Source: an uncultured Oscillospiraceae bacterium
Lineage (GTDB): Bacteria > Bacillota > Clostridia > Oscillospirales > Ruminococcaceae
Direction of reading: 5' to 3'
DNA: 64,000 nucleotides
NCBI GenBank assembly: GCA_910579545.1
Contig: CAJTVI010000001.1
Location: 1-64,000, forward strand
In this document: one piece after another, positions 31,162 to 39,693 of the stretch
Position numbering within the stretch: the first letter of the stretch is position 1
How the letters are laid out: every line of letters starts with the position of its first letter
Made by a program: the position numbers and the translations under genes
Notes under the pieces: model-generated
Seen by the model: the letters and a program-made list of their open reading frames with translations, nothing else
Told to the model about the DNA's origin: nothing
Database searches by the model: none

Positions 31162-32072
31162 GCGAACGCTTGCAGGAGGAGACCTCCTCGGTATTTGTGG
31201 CGCTGGTGGGCCGGCCCAACGTGGGCAAGTCCAGCCTTACCAACCGCCTGGTGGGCGAAAAGGTGGCCATCGTCACCCCCAAGCCCCAGACCACCCGCAC
31301 CCGCATTACCGGCATTGTTACCAAAGGACCGGTGCAGTATGTGCTGCTGGACACCCCCGGCCTGCACACGCCGCGCACCAAGCTGGGCGAGCGGATGAAA
31401 AAGACTGCCGCGGCCTCGGTGGCGGATGTGGACGCGGCGCTGATGCTGTTTGAGCCCTACGGAGAACTGACCGACGAGGAGCTTGCCATGGCCCAGGGCC
31501 TGCGCAAACAGGGCTGCCCGGCCATTGCGGTGGTCAACAAAACCGATACCCTAAAAAACCCCGGTGACCTTGCCGCGCGGTTTGACCGGCTGCGCCAGCT
31601 GGACGCCTTTTGCCAGTTTGCCGGCATTTCGGTCACGGCCAACGAGGGCTGCGAGGAGCTTTTGGAGCTGCTGCGCCCCTTTGCGGTGCCGGGCCCGCAC
31701 TTTTTTGCGGACGACGCCTACACCGATATGCCCGAAAAAGCCCTTGTAAGCGAGATACTGCGCGAAAAAATGCTGCTCTATCTGCGGGACGAGGTGCCCC
31801 ACGGCATCGCGGTGACCATCGAGCGCTTCAGCGAGCGGCCGGGCCGGGAGCTGATCGACATCGACGCCAACATCTACTGCGAGCGCAAGAGCCACAAGGG
31901 CATGGTGATCGGCAAGGGCGGGCAGATGCTCAAAAAGATCGCCAGCGCCGCCCGGGCCGACTGCGAGGAGTTTTTGGGTGCGCGGGTCAACCTGCAGTGC
32001 TGGGTAAAAATCAAGAGCGACTGGCGCGACAGCGACTTTTTGCTCAACGATTTTGGATTTAAGCAGCCATAG
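31158..32072 (+). CDS. era: GTPase Era
   Basis: A 304-residue ribosome-assembly GTPase of standard length. G1 is GRPNVGKSSL, G3 LDTPGLH, G4 NKTD. The C-terminal KH domain includes ERKSHKGMVIGKGGQMLKKI, which binds the 3' end of 16S rRNA. ATG 31158 was chosen because it overlaps the previous stop and follows GGAG; the track upstream belongs to the small membrane gene. Confidence 0.97.
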   Translation: MSERLQEETSSVFVALVGRPNVGKSSLTNRLVGEKVAIVTPKPQTTRTRITGIVTKGPVQYVLLDTPGLHTPRTKLGERMKKTAAASVADVDAALMLFEPYGELTDEELAMAQGLRKQGCPAIAVVNKTDTLKNPGDLAARFDRLRQLDAFCQFAGISVTANEGCEELLELLRPFAVPGPHFFADDAYTDMPEKALVSEILREKMLLYLRDEVPHGIAVTIERFSERPGRELIDIDANIYCERKSHKGMVIGKGGQMLKKIASAARADCEEFLGARVNLQCWVKIKSDWRDSDFLLNDFGFKQP

Positions 32073-32100
32073 CGGCCGCCCGGCAAGGCAGGGCTTTTTT

Positions 32101-32257
32101 AGGGAGTGTCCACTGCAAGGGTTTTTGCTGGCCTCAAGCCGGGCGCGGGGGAGAGTCTCGAAAGGCTTTCGGGGCAGGGGTCCTGTTGCCTTGAGAGACT
32201 GCTCCCACGCACCCAGCCGGCGGACATCTTTCCCCGGTTTGATCACTCCCCTTTTTT
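32101..32257 (+). ncRNA. Candidate structured RNA between era and yqzL/recO
   Basis: GGGAGTG (32102-32108) pairs with CACTCCC (32244-32250) as an end-to-end closing stem directly followed by TTTTTT (32252-32257). Inside, AGTCTC (32154-32159) pairs with GAGACT (32195-32200), extended by GGGAG/CTCCC and GCG/CGC, with an apical CAGG/CCTG hairpin. The left side can form GCAA/TTGC and CTGGC/GCCGG hairpins. A long closing stem plus T-run and central bubble resembles the layout of 6S RNA, but no promoter is visible on this strand and no known family was recognised. No protein frame explains it. Confidence 0.5.
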
Positions 32258-32323
32258 ATAACTCCGCCAGTTTTCAAGGCACCCCTTCGCCACGGCTGGA
32301 CAACATTTCCGCTGATATTGTTC

Positions 32324-32329
32324 TATAAT
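32324..32329 (+). promoter_or_regulatory. -10 element upstream of yqzL-recO
   Basis: A perfect TATAAT within TTCTATAATCATGG. No good -35 lies 16-18 bp upstream, so this is tentative. It would start transcription downstream of the RNA candidate's T-run. Confidence 0.4.
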
Positions 32330-32408
32330 CATGGAACAGTAAAAGGCAGAAAGCAGCCTGTGCAAAAAGGCGGCGGGTCGGCAGACCGCCGCAAAGGGGG
32401 GATCATGC

Positions 32409-32591
32409 CTGGACAGCCAATTTTACTGGGAGGCCTTTGCCCACACGGGCAGCGTTTTGCACTATTTGCGCTATAAACAGCAGCAGAGCGCCGAAAAGGG
32501 CATGTATCCCCCGCGGGAGGAACAAGCGAACCATGCAGATCGTAACGCCGGGCCTGGTGCTGCGGGAGGTGAAGGTGGGAGAATCGGATAG
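32409..32591 (+). CDS. yqzL: YqzL-like small protein with displaced (CTG) start
   Basis: A 60-codon frame whose first part reads DSQFYWEAFAHTGSVLHYLR, matching the YqzL family pattern (W-x-x-F-x-x-TG-x-x-x-x-YL-x-YK). YqzL is encoded between era and recO in Bacillus, as here. No ATG, GTG or TTG lies in frame. An ATG at 32405 is one base out of frame: removing one C after it gives ATG-CTG-GAC, the expected M-L-D start. Either CTG 32409 is used (AAAGGGGGG is 8 bases upstream) or a 1-bp insertion has damaged the start. It overlaps recO by 59 bp. Confidence 0.65.
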   Translation: MDSQFYWEAFAHTGSVLHYLRYKQQQSAEKGMYPPREEQANHADRNAGPGAAGGEGGRIG

Positions 32592-33276
32592 GATCCTCAC
32601 CATCTTTACGCCCGGCCAGGGCCTGATCACGGCATCCGCCAAGGGCAGCCTGCGGCTGAAAAGCAAACTCTTCAGCGCCTGCGGGCTGTTTTGCTATTCG
32701 GAATTCACCCTCTTTGCCGGCAAAACCATGTACCAGGTGGACGACGCCCAGGTAAAACAGGTCTTTCACGGGCTTTCGGCCAACATTGCGCGGCTGGGCC
32801 TTGCCATGTACCTTGCCGAGATCGCGCAGAGCCTTTCGCCCACCGGCAAGGAGGCCGAGGTAGAACTGCGGCTGCTTTTGAACAGCCTGTACATGATCAG
32901 CGAGGGAAAGCGGGACCTGCGGCAGGTCAAGGCGGTGTACGAACTGCGCGCCGCCAGCGAGGCCGGCTACCTGCCCCAGCTGCTTTGCTGCGCGGGGTGC
33001 GGCCGGTACGATGGGGGCGACTTTTTGTTCGACCTGCCCTCCGGGGCCCTCTACTGCGCCGAGTGCGCCCAAAAACGGGGCGAAAAACCCAACCTGGACG
33101 CCGCCGCCCTGATTGCCCTGCGGCATATCTGCCTGGTGGACGACCGCAAGGTGTTTAACTTTACACTTTCGCCCGCCAGCATGCAGCGGCTTGGCGCGGC
33201 GGCCGAGCTCTACCTTTTGCAGCGCCTGGATAAGCCCTTAAAAAGTATGGACTTTTTAAAGCAGGTGCTGCCCTGA
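32533..33276 (+). CDS. recO: DNA repair protein RecO
   Basis: A 247-residue RecFOR protein. The OB-fold N terminus reads GLVLREVKVGESDRILTIFT, GLITASAKGSLRLKSKLF follows, and a C4 zinc finger is formed by CCAGCGRYDGG and LYCAECA. It partners RecR (25164-25763). ATG 32533 follows GGGAGG at a 12-base distance. Typical era-yqzL-recO order. Confidence 0.95.
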   Translation: MQIVTPGLVLREVKVGESDRILTIFTPGQGLITASAKGSLRLKSKLFSACGLFCYSEFTLFAGKTMYQVDDAQVKQVFHGLSANIARLGLAMYLAEIAQSLSPTGKEAEVELRLLLNSLYMISEGKRDLRQVKAVYELRAASEAGYLPQLLCCAGCGRYDGGDFLFDLPSGALYCAECAQKRGEKPNLDAAALIALRHICLVDDRKVFNFTLSPASMQRLGAAAELYLLQRLDKPLKSMDFLKQVLP

Positions 33277-33366
33277 AAACAAAAAACGATCCGCATTGCC
33301 CGGCGAGGGGGCCCCGTGCGCCCTATGCCGGAGGATGCAAAAACAGTTTGAGGAAGCTATAAAACC

Positions 33367-35760
33367 ATGAATACGATTGATACCAACCGGCTGGAACTAC
33401 ATAAAATCATCGACCGCGCGGCGGCCTTTGCCGTTTGCGCCGAGGCTGGCCAGCGCCTTCGCGCGCTCGAACCTTTGACCGACCCGGACGAGGTGCGGTT
33501 TGCCCTAAGCCAAACCGACGCCGTCAACAGCCTGCTGCTCAAAAACGGCAGCCCCCGCTTTGGGGACGCCGAGGGCGCTTTGCAGGCGGTGGGGCGGGCG
33601 GTCAAGGGCGGGATGCTCTCGATGGGGGAGCTGCTTTTGGTGGCCGTGGCCCTGCGCAATTTCCAAAATCTGGTGCAGTGGTACGGCATCAGCGAGCACG
33701 ACGCGCTGCCGGTGGACGACCTCTTTTACGCCCTCAGCCCCCAGCCGGGGCTGGAAAAGGCGATCAGCGACGCCATCCTCTCGCCCACCGAGATGGCCGA
33801 CACGGCCAGCAGCACCCTTTACGACATACGCCGCAAGATACGGTCGGCCGAAAACTCCATCCGGGACAAGCTGGACGCGCTGGTCAAGAGCCAGACCACC
33901 GGCAAATATTTGCAGGAGGCGGTCGTTTCGCTGCGCAACGGGCGGTTTGTGGTGCCGGTCAAGGCCGAGCATCGCGGCGAGGTGGGCGGCGTTATCCACG
34001 ACGTTTCCAGCACCGGGGCCACCCTGTTTGTGGAGCCCACCGCCGTGGTGGAGGCCAACGCCAAAATTATGCAGCTGCGCAGCCAGGAGGCCGCCGAGAT
34101 CGAACGGATCCTGGCCGGGTTTACCCAGCAGGCCGCCGCCATCGAGCCGGTGTTTGCTTTCAGCTACGACGCCATGCTCTCGATCGATATGCTGCTTGCC
34201 AAAGCGCGCCTTGCGCTGGAGCAAAAGGCCTGGCGCCCGCAGGTGGCAAACGGGCGGTGGTTCAGCCTGAAAGGCGCGCGGCATCCCCTGATCGACCCCG
34301 ATAAAGTGGTGCCGGTGGACATTGCCCTTGGGAGCGAGTACGACACCCTGGTGATCACCGGGCCAAACACCGGCGGCAAAACGGTCAGCCTTAAAACGGC
34401 CGGGCTGCTCTGCGCCATGGCCCAGTGCGGTTTTTTGATCCCCGCGCGGGAGGGCAGCACCGTCTGCGCCTTTTCGGAGTATCTGGTGGACATTGGCGAC
34501 GAGCAGAGCATCGAGCAGAGCCTTTCCACCTTTTCCGGCCACATGAAAAACATCACCGGTATTCTGGAGCGTGCCTCGGCCTCCTCGCTGGTTCTGCTGG
34601 ACGAGCTGGGCGCCGGCACCGACCCGGCCGAGGGCGCGGCGCTGGCCGTGAGCATTGTGGAGGAGCTGCGCCGCCGCGGCGCGCTGGTCATGGCCACCAC
34701 CCACTACGCCGAGATGAAGGTGTTTGCGCTGGAAACGCCCGGCGTGGTAAACGCAAGCTGCGAGTTTGATGTGGAGAGCCTGCGGCCCACCTACCGGCTC
34801 AGCGTGGGGGTGCCGGGCAAATCCAACGCCTTTCTCATCAGCGAACGGCTGGGCCTGCCCGCCAGCATCATCCAAAAGGCAAACGAGCACCTATCCAGCG
34901 AGGACAAGCGGCTGGACAGCGTGCTGGCCCAGCTGGACGACCTCAAGGCCCAGCTGGGGGCAAGCCAGGCCGAGACCGAGCGGCTGCGGGGCGAGGCCGA
35001 GCACCAGCTGGAGAGCGCCCGCAAAAAGCGGGACGCGCTGATCGCCCAGGGCGAGCAGGAGCTGGAGGCCGCGCGGCGCAAGGCGCACGAGATGGCCCAG
35101 CAGGTGCAGGCCGAGGCCTACGCCCTTACCGACGAGCTGCGCAGGCTGCAAAAGGACGACAAGACCGCCGCGGCCCAGCGCGCGGTCCGCGCCCGGGAGA
35201 TCGCACGGCGTGAAGCCGAAAAGCTTTACACAAAATCCGACCTGGTACACCGCCCGGCGCGGGAGTTTGTGCCGCTCAAAAGCGTGCGGGCCGGGCAGGA
35301 GGTGGAGATTGCCGAGCTGGGGCAGATCGCCACGGTGGTAAGCCTGCCGGATAAGCACGGCATGGTGGAGGTGCGGGCCGGCATCCTCAAAACCAAGGTG
35401 CCGCTCTCGGGGCTCAAAAGCCCGGATAAGCGTGCCGTTCAGCCGCAAAAATCCGGCAGCCGCGGCATGCCCCAGCGCCCGGCGCGCACCGCCACGGTGG
35501 ACAGGGCCGAGCGCAGCTCCTCGATGGAAATCAACCTTTTAGGGCTATCGGTGGACGAGGCGCTGATGGAGGCCGACCAGTTCATCGACCACGCGGTGAT
35601 GAACGGCCAGACAATGGTGTACCTGATCCACGGCAAGGGCACCGGGGCGCTGCGCAAGGCCATCCACGCCCATTTGCGGGGGCACAAAAACGTGCAGAGC
35701 TACCGCTTGGGCCGGTACGGCGAAGGGGAGGACGGCGTGACCGTGGTGGAGCTTAAATAA
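33367..35760 (+). CDS. mutS2: Endonuclease MutS2
   Basis: A 797-residue MutS-family ATPase without the mismatch-reading domain. Walker A is GPNTGGKTVSLKTAG (about residue 336), Walker B LVLLDELGAGTDPAEG, then a long coiled coil (about 520-640) and a C-terminal Smr domain (VYLIHGKGTGALRKAIHAHL). MutS2 suppresses recombination and rescues collided ribosomes. Length normal. The 90-bp gap after recO has GAGGAAG before ATG 33367. Confidence 0.97.
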   Translation: MNTIDTNRLELHKIIDRAAAFAVCAEAGQRLRALEPLTDPDEVRFALSQTDAVNSLLLKNGSPRFGDAEGALQAVGRAVKGGMLSMGELLLVAVALRNFQNLVQWYGISEHDALPVDDLFYALSPQPGLEKAISDAILSPTEMADTASSTLYDIRRKIRSAENSIRDKLDALVKSQTTGKYLQEAVVSLRNGRFVVPVKAEHRGEVGGVIHDVSSTGATLFVEPTAVVEANAKIMQLRSQEAAEIERILAGFTQQAAAIEPVFAFSYDAMLSIDMLLAKARLALEQKAWRPQVANGRWFSLKGARHPLIDPDKVVPVDIALGSEYDTLVITGPNTGGKTVSLKTAGLLCAMAQCGFLIPAREGSTVCAFSEYLVDIGDEQSIEQSLSTFSGHMKNITGILERASASSLVLLDELGAGTDPAEGAALAVSIVEELRRRGALVMATTHYAEMKVFALETPGVVNASCEFDVESLRPTYRLSVGVPGKSNAFLISERLGLPASIIQKANEHLSSEDKRLDSVLAQLDDLKAQLGASQAETERLRGEAEHQLESARKKRDALIAQGEQELEAARRKAHEMAQQVQAEAYALTDELRRLQKDDKTAAAQRAVRAREIARREAEKLYTKSDLVHRPAREFVPLKSVRAGQEVEIAELGQIATVVSLPDKHGMVEVRAGILKTKVPLSGLKSPDKRAVQPQKSGSRGMPQRPARTATVDRAERSSSMEINLLGLSVDEALMEADQFIDHAVMNGQTMVYLIHGKGTGALRKAIHAHLRGHKNVQSYRLGRYGEGEDGVTVVELK

Positions 35761-35857
35761 CCCCAAAAAAGCTGTTTTATCTCTTTAAACTGCGACTTTA
35801 CGATATTTTGCATCTTTTTACAGCTTTTTCCACATCCAAATAACGATAACCCTGCGC

Positions 35858-35893
35858 AAGGGCAGACCCCACACACGGGCCTGCCCTTTTTAT
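35858..35893 (+). terminator. Terminator after mutS2
   Basis: AAGGGCAG (35859-35866) pairs with CTGCCCTT (35881-35888), followed by TTTATTTTT. Confidence 0.8.
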
Positions 35894-35971
35894 TTTTACT
35901 CTTACTCTGCCGCCTTTTTGCGGGAACGATATAAGAAACAAAGCATCCAACTCAAATTCAATCCGCCGTTT

Positions 35972-36004
35972 TTGACATCCTTTTTTGCCCCGGCGCGGTA
36001 CACT
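35972..36004 (+). promoter_or_regulatory. Probable Spo0A-dependent promoter of spoIIGA-sigE
   Basis: TTGACA (35972-35977) and TACACT (35999-36004) are separated by 21 bp. The Bacillus spoIIG promoter has consensus-like hexamers with the same abnormal wide spacing and needs Spo0A for activity. TTTGACA, which covers the -35, matches 6 of 7 bases of the inverted 0A box TTCGACA. The start would lie near 36011, 16 bp before the ATG. Confidence 0.55.
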
Positions 36005-36026
36005 GTAAACGCGGGGGCGATGGGGC

Positions 36027-36911
36027 ATGAAAACGGTGATCTACCTGGATATCTTGCTGCTGGTCAATTTTTTGATCGGGTATTTTTTGCTCCGGGCCGC
36101 CGGGCTGCTTACTGGGGCCGTGCCGCCCGTCCCCCGCGCCCTGCTGGGGGCGGGGGCGGCGGCGCTGTCAAGCCTTGCGCTGCTGCTGCCCCCGCAGCCG
36201 GCGGCCGTGCAGCTGCTTTACCAGCTTGCAAGCGCGCTGGCGGTGGTGCGGTGCGCCTTTTGCTGGCGGGGCTGGCAGGGCTTTGTGCGCAGGGCGCTTT
36301 GGTACGCGCTGCTCAACATGCTTTTGGCGGGGGCGGTGGGGCTGGGCATCTCCCAGTATGGGCTGCGCGGTCTGCATACCAATAACCTTGCGGTTTATAT
36401 AAACCTTTCTCCCTTTACACTGTTGCTCTGCGTGCTTGGCGTCTACCTTGCGGTCCGGCTGGCCTCACTGCTGTTTGGCCCGCCCCAGCCGGCCGGGGGC
36501 TGGCAGCTGGAGCTGGAACTTGGCGGCAAACCCCTGCGGCTGGAGGCCCTGTGCGATACCGGCTTTTTTTTGCGGGATCCTTTTTCGGGCGGGCAGACCG
36601 TGCTGCTGAGTTACCCGGCCGTAAAGGCCCAGCTGCCCGGGGCGCTGCGCGGCTATCTGGACGCCTGGTTTTTGGGGGGAGCGGCCCTGCTGGCCCAGCC
36701 GCCGCCCGGCCTTGCTGTGCGCCCGGTGTTATGCCGCACCGCGGCGGGCGAGGAATTGCTGCCCGGCATCGGCGCGGTTTCGCTGCGCCTTGCAAAGCCC
36801 GGCTGCCCGGCCCAAAGCGCGCGGGCCACGGTGGCCTTTTGCCGCCGCGGGTTTGAGGCGGGCGGGTTTGAGGCGCTGTTTGGCAGCGAGCTTGCGGCCG
36901 GGCTGGGCTAA
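36027..36911 (+). CDS. spoIIGA: Sigma-E processing peptidase SpoIIGA
   Basis: A 294-residue protein with five membrane segments in the first 150 residues and a C-terminal aspartic protease domain. The catalytic motif is ALCDTGFFLRDPFSG (Asp near residue 177; family DTGN, here DTGF). It removes the pro-sequence of SigE at the sporulation septum. It lies directly upstream of sigE, as in all spore formers, behind an unusual-spacing promoter. Confidence 0.93.
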   Translation: MKTVIYLDILLLVNFLIGYFLLRAAGLLTGAVPPVPRALLGAGAAALSSLALLLPPQPAAVQLLYQLASALAVVRCAFCWRGWQGFVRRALWYALLNMLLAGAVGLGISQYGLRGLHTNNLAVYINLSPFTLLLCVLGVYLAVRLASLLFGPPQPAGGWQLELELGGKPLRLEALCDTGFFLRDPFSGGQTVLLSYPAVKAQLPGALRGYLDAWFLGGAALLAQPPPGLAVRPVLCRTAAGEELLPGIGAVSLRLAKPGCPAQSARATVAFCRRGFEAGGFEALFGSELAAGLG

Positions 36912-36954
36912 AAAACGCCATAAAAAAGCTGAACATGCAAAAAGGAGAAGCAAG

Positions 36955-37689
36955 ATGCGCGTACTTATCACTGTAAGGGCCATGGCTCTGCGGCTGCGGC
37001 TTTGGTGGGCGCGGCTGTACCGGCGGCTGGCATGGGGCAGCGCGGTGCATTACATCAATGGGCCGGAGACCCTGCCGCCACCCCTGACCCCCGAGGAGGA
37101 AAAGCTGGTGTTTGCCGGGCTGGAGGAGGGGAGGCAAAGCTGCCGGGATCTGCTTATCACCCACAACCTGCGGCTGGTGGTGTATATTGCCAAAAAGTTT
37201 GAATCCAGCGGGGTTTCGGTAGAGGACATCATTTCCATCGGCACCATCGGGCTCATCAAGGCGGTCAACACCTTTGTGCCCTCCAAAAATATCAAGCTGG
37301 CCACCTATGCCAGCCGCTGCATCGAAAACGAAATTTTGATGTTTTTGCGCAAAAGTTCCAACCGCCGGCAGGAATCCAGCATCGACGAGCCCCTGAACAC
37401 CGACGGCGAGGGCAACGAGCTGCTGCTTTCGGACGTATTGGGCAGCGACCAGGACCAGATCGGCCAGCAGCTGGAGCAGGAGGACGAGCGGGACATGCTG
37501 CTTGCGGCGGTGGCCCGGCTGGCCCCGCGGGAGCGGCAGATCATGCAGATGCGGTTTGGCCTGCTGGACGGCAGCGAGCACACCCAAAAAGAGGTGGCGG
37601 ACGCCATTGGTATCTCCCAGAGCTACATTTCCCGGCTGGAAAAGCGCATCATCAAGCGGCTGCGCTGCGAGCTGGAAAAGATGGGCTGA
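36955..37689 (+). CDS. sigE: Sporulation sigma factor SigE (pro-form)
   Basis: A 244-residue sigma-70-family factor controlling early mother-cell genes. The N-terminal pro-sequence is hydrophobic and basic (MALRLRLWWARLYRRLAWG), followed by region 2 (LITHNLRLVVYIAKKFES, SIGTIGLIKAVNTF, KLATYASRCIENEIL) and region 4 with HTH (TQKEVADAIGISQSYISRLE). AAAAGGAG precedes ATG 36955. Likely targets in this window include ylbJ, yqfC and yqfD. Confidence 0.97.
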   Translation: MRVLITVRAMALRLRLWWARLYRRLAWGSAVHYINGPETLPPPLTPEEEKLVFAGLEEGRQSCRDLLITHNLRLVVYIAKKFESSGVSVEDIISIGTIGLIKAVNTFVPSKNIKLATYASRCIENEILMFLRKSSNRRQESSIDEPLNTDGEGNELLLSDVLGSDQDQIGQQLEQEDERDMLLAAVARLAPRERQIMQMRFGLLDGSEHTQKEVADAIGISQSYISRLEKRIIKRLRCELEKMG

Positions 37690-37712
37690 AATTTTTGATA
37701 AAGCACCAGGCA

Positions 37713-37755
37713 AACGCCCCCGGCGCCGGCCAAACGGCCGGCGCCGGGGGCGTTC
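37713..37755. terminator. Terminator between sigE and the XRE regulator
   Basis: ACGCCCCCGGCGCCGGCC and its complement form an 18-bp perfect stem around a 4-base loop, ending in GCGTT. It separates convergent genes. The preceding AAAGCACCAGGCA (37700-37712) recurs in the sigG terminator. Confidence 0.8.
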
Positions 37756-37777
37756 CCATATCATCTCTAACGCAAGG

Positions 37778-38767
37778 TTACCCGCGGTCGAAGGTGTGGT
37801 AGACGGCCATCACGGCGGGAAAGAGCACCCCCGCGATGGGCCAAATGACCCAGCTGCGGTCCCAGGCCATCGAGTGGAAGCTGATGGCCAAAAAGATGGC
37901 GGTGGCCGTAAGCCAGTAGACCGTGCTGATGGTGCGGGCAAGCCTATTCCGGGCCTTGCGCTGGCGGGTGTAATCGTTTTGCTGCAAAAGCTTGTCAAAG
38001 CTCTCCCAAAGGATGCCCGCCCGGATAAAGAAGATTACTCCGATCCCCACCAAAAACAGGGTGATCGAAAGCATACAGATCATCAGCATATCGTTGTTTT
38101 CGTCCACCATCATACCGCCAAACAGCGGCACCAGCGAGAGGATGCACAGGCAGGTGCCCAAAATATTGCAGCGGGTATAGCGGGGCTTAAACTGCTCCCG
38201 GCGCTCGCGTACCATGCCGGCAACGCCGTACTCGGTTTCAAACACCTCCTGCTCCAGGTACAAAAAGCCGGCGGTCCGGCTGCCCACTGCAAGAAAGATG
38301 GCCACCGCAAGCGCAACCAGGCAGAGCAGGATGATCAGCCCCGCGCCCATCGCCAGCCCCTCCGAAATGCGGGCGCCCGGCTGCTCGCTGGCCGCGGCCA
38401 GCAAAAACATACAGATGGGGGAGATGATGCACAAAAAGGTGGCGTAGGCCACCGGGCGCGCGGTCTCCTCCTTGACCTTGAGGAAGGCGCTGGCCTCCTC
38501 CATCGACACCCTGCGCAGCGCGTACGCGCCCGGATCGGCCGCGGCAGGGGCCTCGGCGTTTGGCAGCTCCAGTTCATCCTTGAGCAGATAATCGGTGCTC
38601 ACCCCAAACAGCTGCGAGAGCGCCAGCAGCCGGTCAAGGTCCGGGATCGACTGGCCTCCCTCCCATTTGGAGACCGACTGCCGGGTCACCCTGAGCTGTT
38701 CGGCCAGTTCTTCCTGCGACCATCCGCTGCGCTTGCGCAGCTGGATCAGTTTATCGGCAAAAATCAT
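37778..38767 (-). CDS. XRE-type HTH regulator with membrane domain
   Basis: A 329-residue protein. The N-terminal HTH is canonical (LIQLRKRSGWSQEELAEQL, then VTRQSVSKWEGGQSIPDL). The C-terminal part has about six hydrophobic segments in three pairs (around 105-125, 135-160, 205-230, 235-255, 285-300, 305-325). Membrane-bound XRE proteins of this type are common in Clostridia and are thought to respond to envelope conditions. GGAGGAAC precedes ATG 38767. No partner gene is obvious. Confidence 0.85.
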   Translation of the reverse strand: MIFADKLIQLRKRSGWSQEELAEQLRVTRQSVSKWEGGQSIPDLDRLLALSQLFGVSTDYLLKDELELPNAEAPAAADPGAYALRRVSMEEASAFLKVKEETARPVAYATFLCIISPICMFLLAAASEQPGARISEGLAMGAGLIILLCLVALAVAIFLAVGSRTAGFLYLEQEVFETEYGVAGMVRERREQFKPRYTRCNILGTCLCILSLVPLFGGMMVDENNDMLMICMLSITLFLVGIGVIFFIRAGILWESFDKLLQQNDYTRQRKARNRLARTISTVYWLTATAIFLAISFHSMAWDRSWVIWPIAGVLFPAVMAVYHTFDRG

Positions 38768-38940
38768 CTTGAAGGTTCCTCCTCTTTTTTTGGCAGCAAA
38801 AGGCTGCGCTTGCTTTAGCGTGCCCGCCCTTGGCAGGGCCGCCCTGTGCTGCTTATCCTACCCCAAACGGAGGTTGCAGGCCACCAACCGGCTCCTTTCA
38901 ATTTGTCAACCGGCGGTTGCGGCGGGGATTTTTTTGCTTT

Positions 38941-39447
38941 TCAGCCCGCTTCGGCGTCCATCTCGCGCACAAAATCGTCCATCAGCCCGCCGGCCATCCC
39001 CATTTCGCCCTCCTCAAAATAAAGCGCGTAATGGAAATCCCCCCTCGTCCAGCCGGCAAGGTACCGCCCGCCCGGGCTGGTGCGCACCAGCACCCGCACC
39101 CCGTCCTGATAGAGCACCCGGTTGGTATCGTAGGGGGCGTCAAAATCCTCAAGGTGCAGGCTGTTGGCGGCGCGGGCCACCCGCACCAGCGCCTTCCAGC
39201 CCGGCTCGATCAAAAATTCCAGCTCCCCAACCGTCTGCCGGTGGCACAAAAAACACTGCTGTAATTGTACGATCTCGTCGCCCGGCAGGTCGTTTACCTC
39301 AAACCCGGCCCGGTCGCGGAAATCCGGCTTTTGGTAGGGGATGCGCTCGTCCTCATCGCCGCTGCGCGCGCGCAAACAGGCAGCCAGCACCGCGGCCGCC
39401 AAAAGCCCCAAAAACAGCGCCAGCAAAAGCATCTGCTCCATCGTCAT
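38941..39447 (-). CDS. Hypothetical protein with N-terminal membrane anchor
   Basis: A 168-residue protein with one N-terminal hydrophobic helix (MLLLALFLGLLAAAVLAACL) and a soluble domain of about 135 residues containing CFLCHRQTVGELEFLI (a C-x2-C) and an aromatic YLAGWTRGDFHYALYFEEG stretch. No family recognised. A GGAGGAGG site precedes ATG 39447. Divergent from sigG. The 246-bp spacer holds nothing else recognisable. Confidence 0.7.
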   Translation of the reverse strand: MTMEQMLLLALFLGLLAAAVLAACLRARSGDEDERIPYQKPDFRDRAGFEVNDLPGDEIVQLQQCFLCHRQTVGELEFLIEPGWKALVRVARAANSLHLEDFDAPYDTNRVLYQDGVRVLVRTSPGGRYLAGWTRGDFHYALYFEEGEMGMAGGLMDDFVREMDAEAG

Positions 39448-39693
39448 TGCATATCGCCTCCTCCGCCCATCCTATGCGGGGGAACGGTGGGCGGTGAGAA
39501 AACCCACTGGCACGGCAGGCCGTGGGAGGCGGAGGGGCACGGCCCGCGCCCGCCTTTTAGGGGGGCCCAGCCCGCCTTTATGGATCGGCAGCCCAGCGCG
39601 CCCTTATTTTCCCAGCCGCCGCTCATGACTTTATCCCCAGCCGCAAGGCCATACTCTGCTTGAACGAAAAGCCAAGCGGGGTGTAGCTTTACA

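Noticed and set aside
32101..32257. Minus-strand RNA at the era-yqzL spacer
   Set aside because: A TATAAA lies suitably upstream on the minus strand, but there is no acceptable -35 and the 3' end has no T-tract, whereas the plus strand has T6 after the closing stem.
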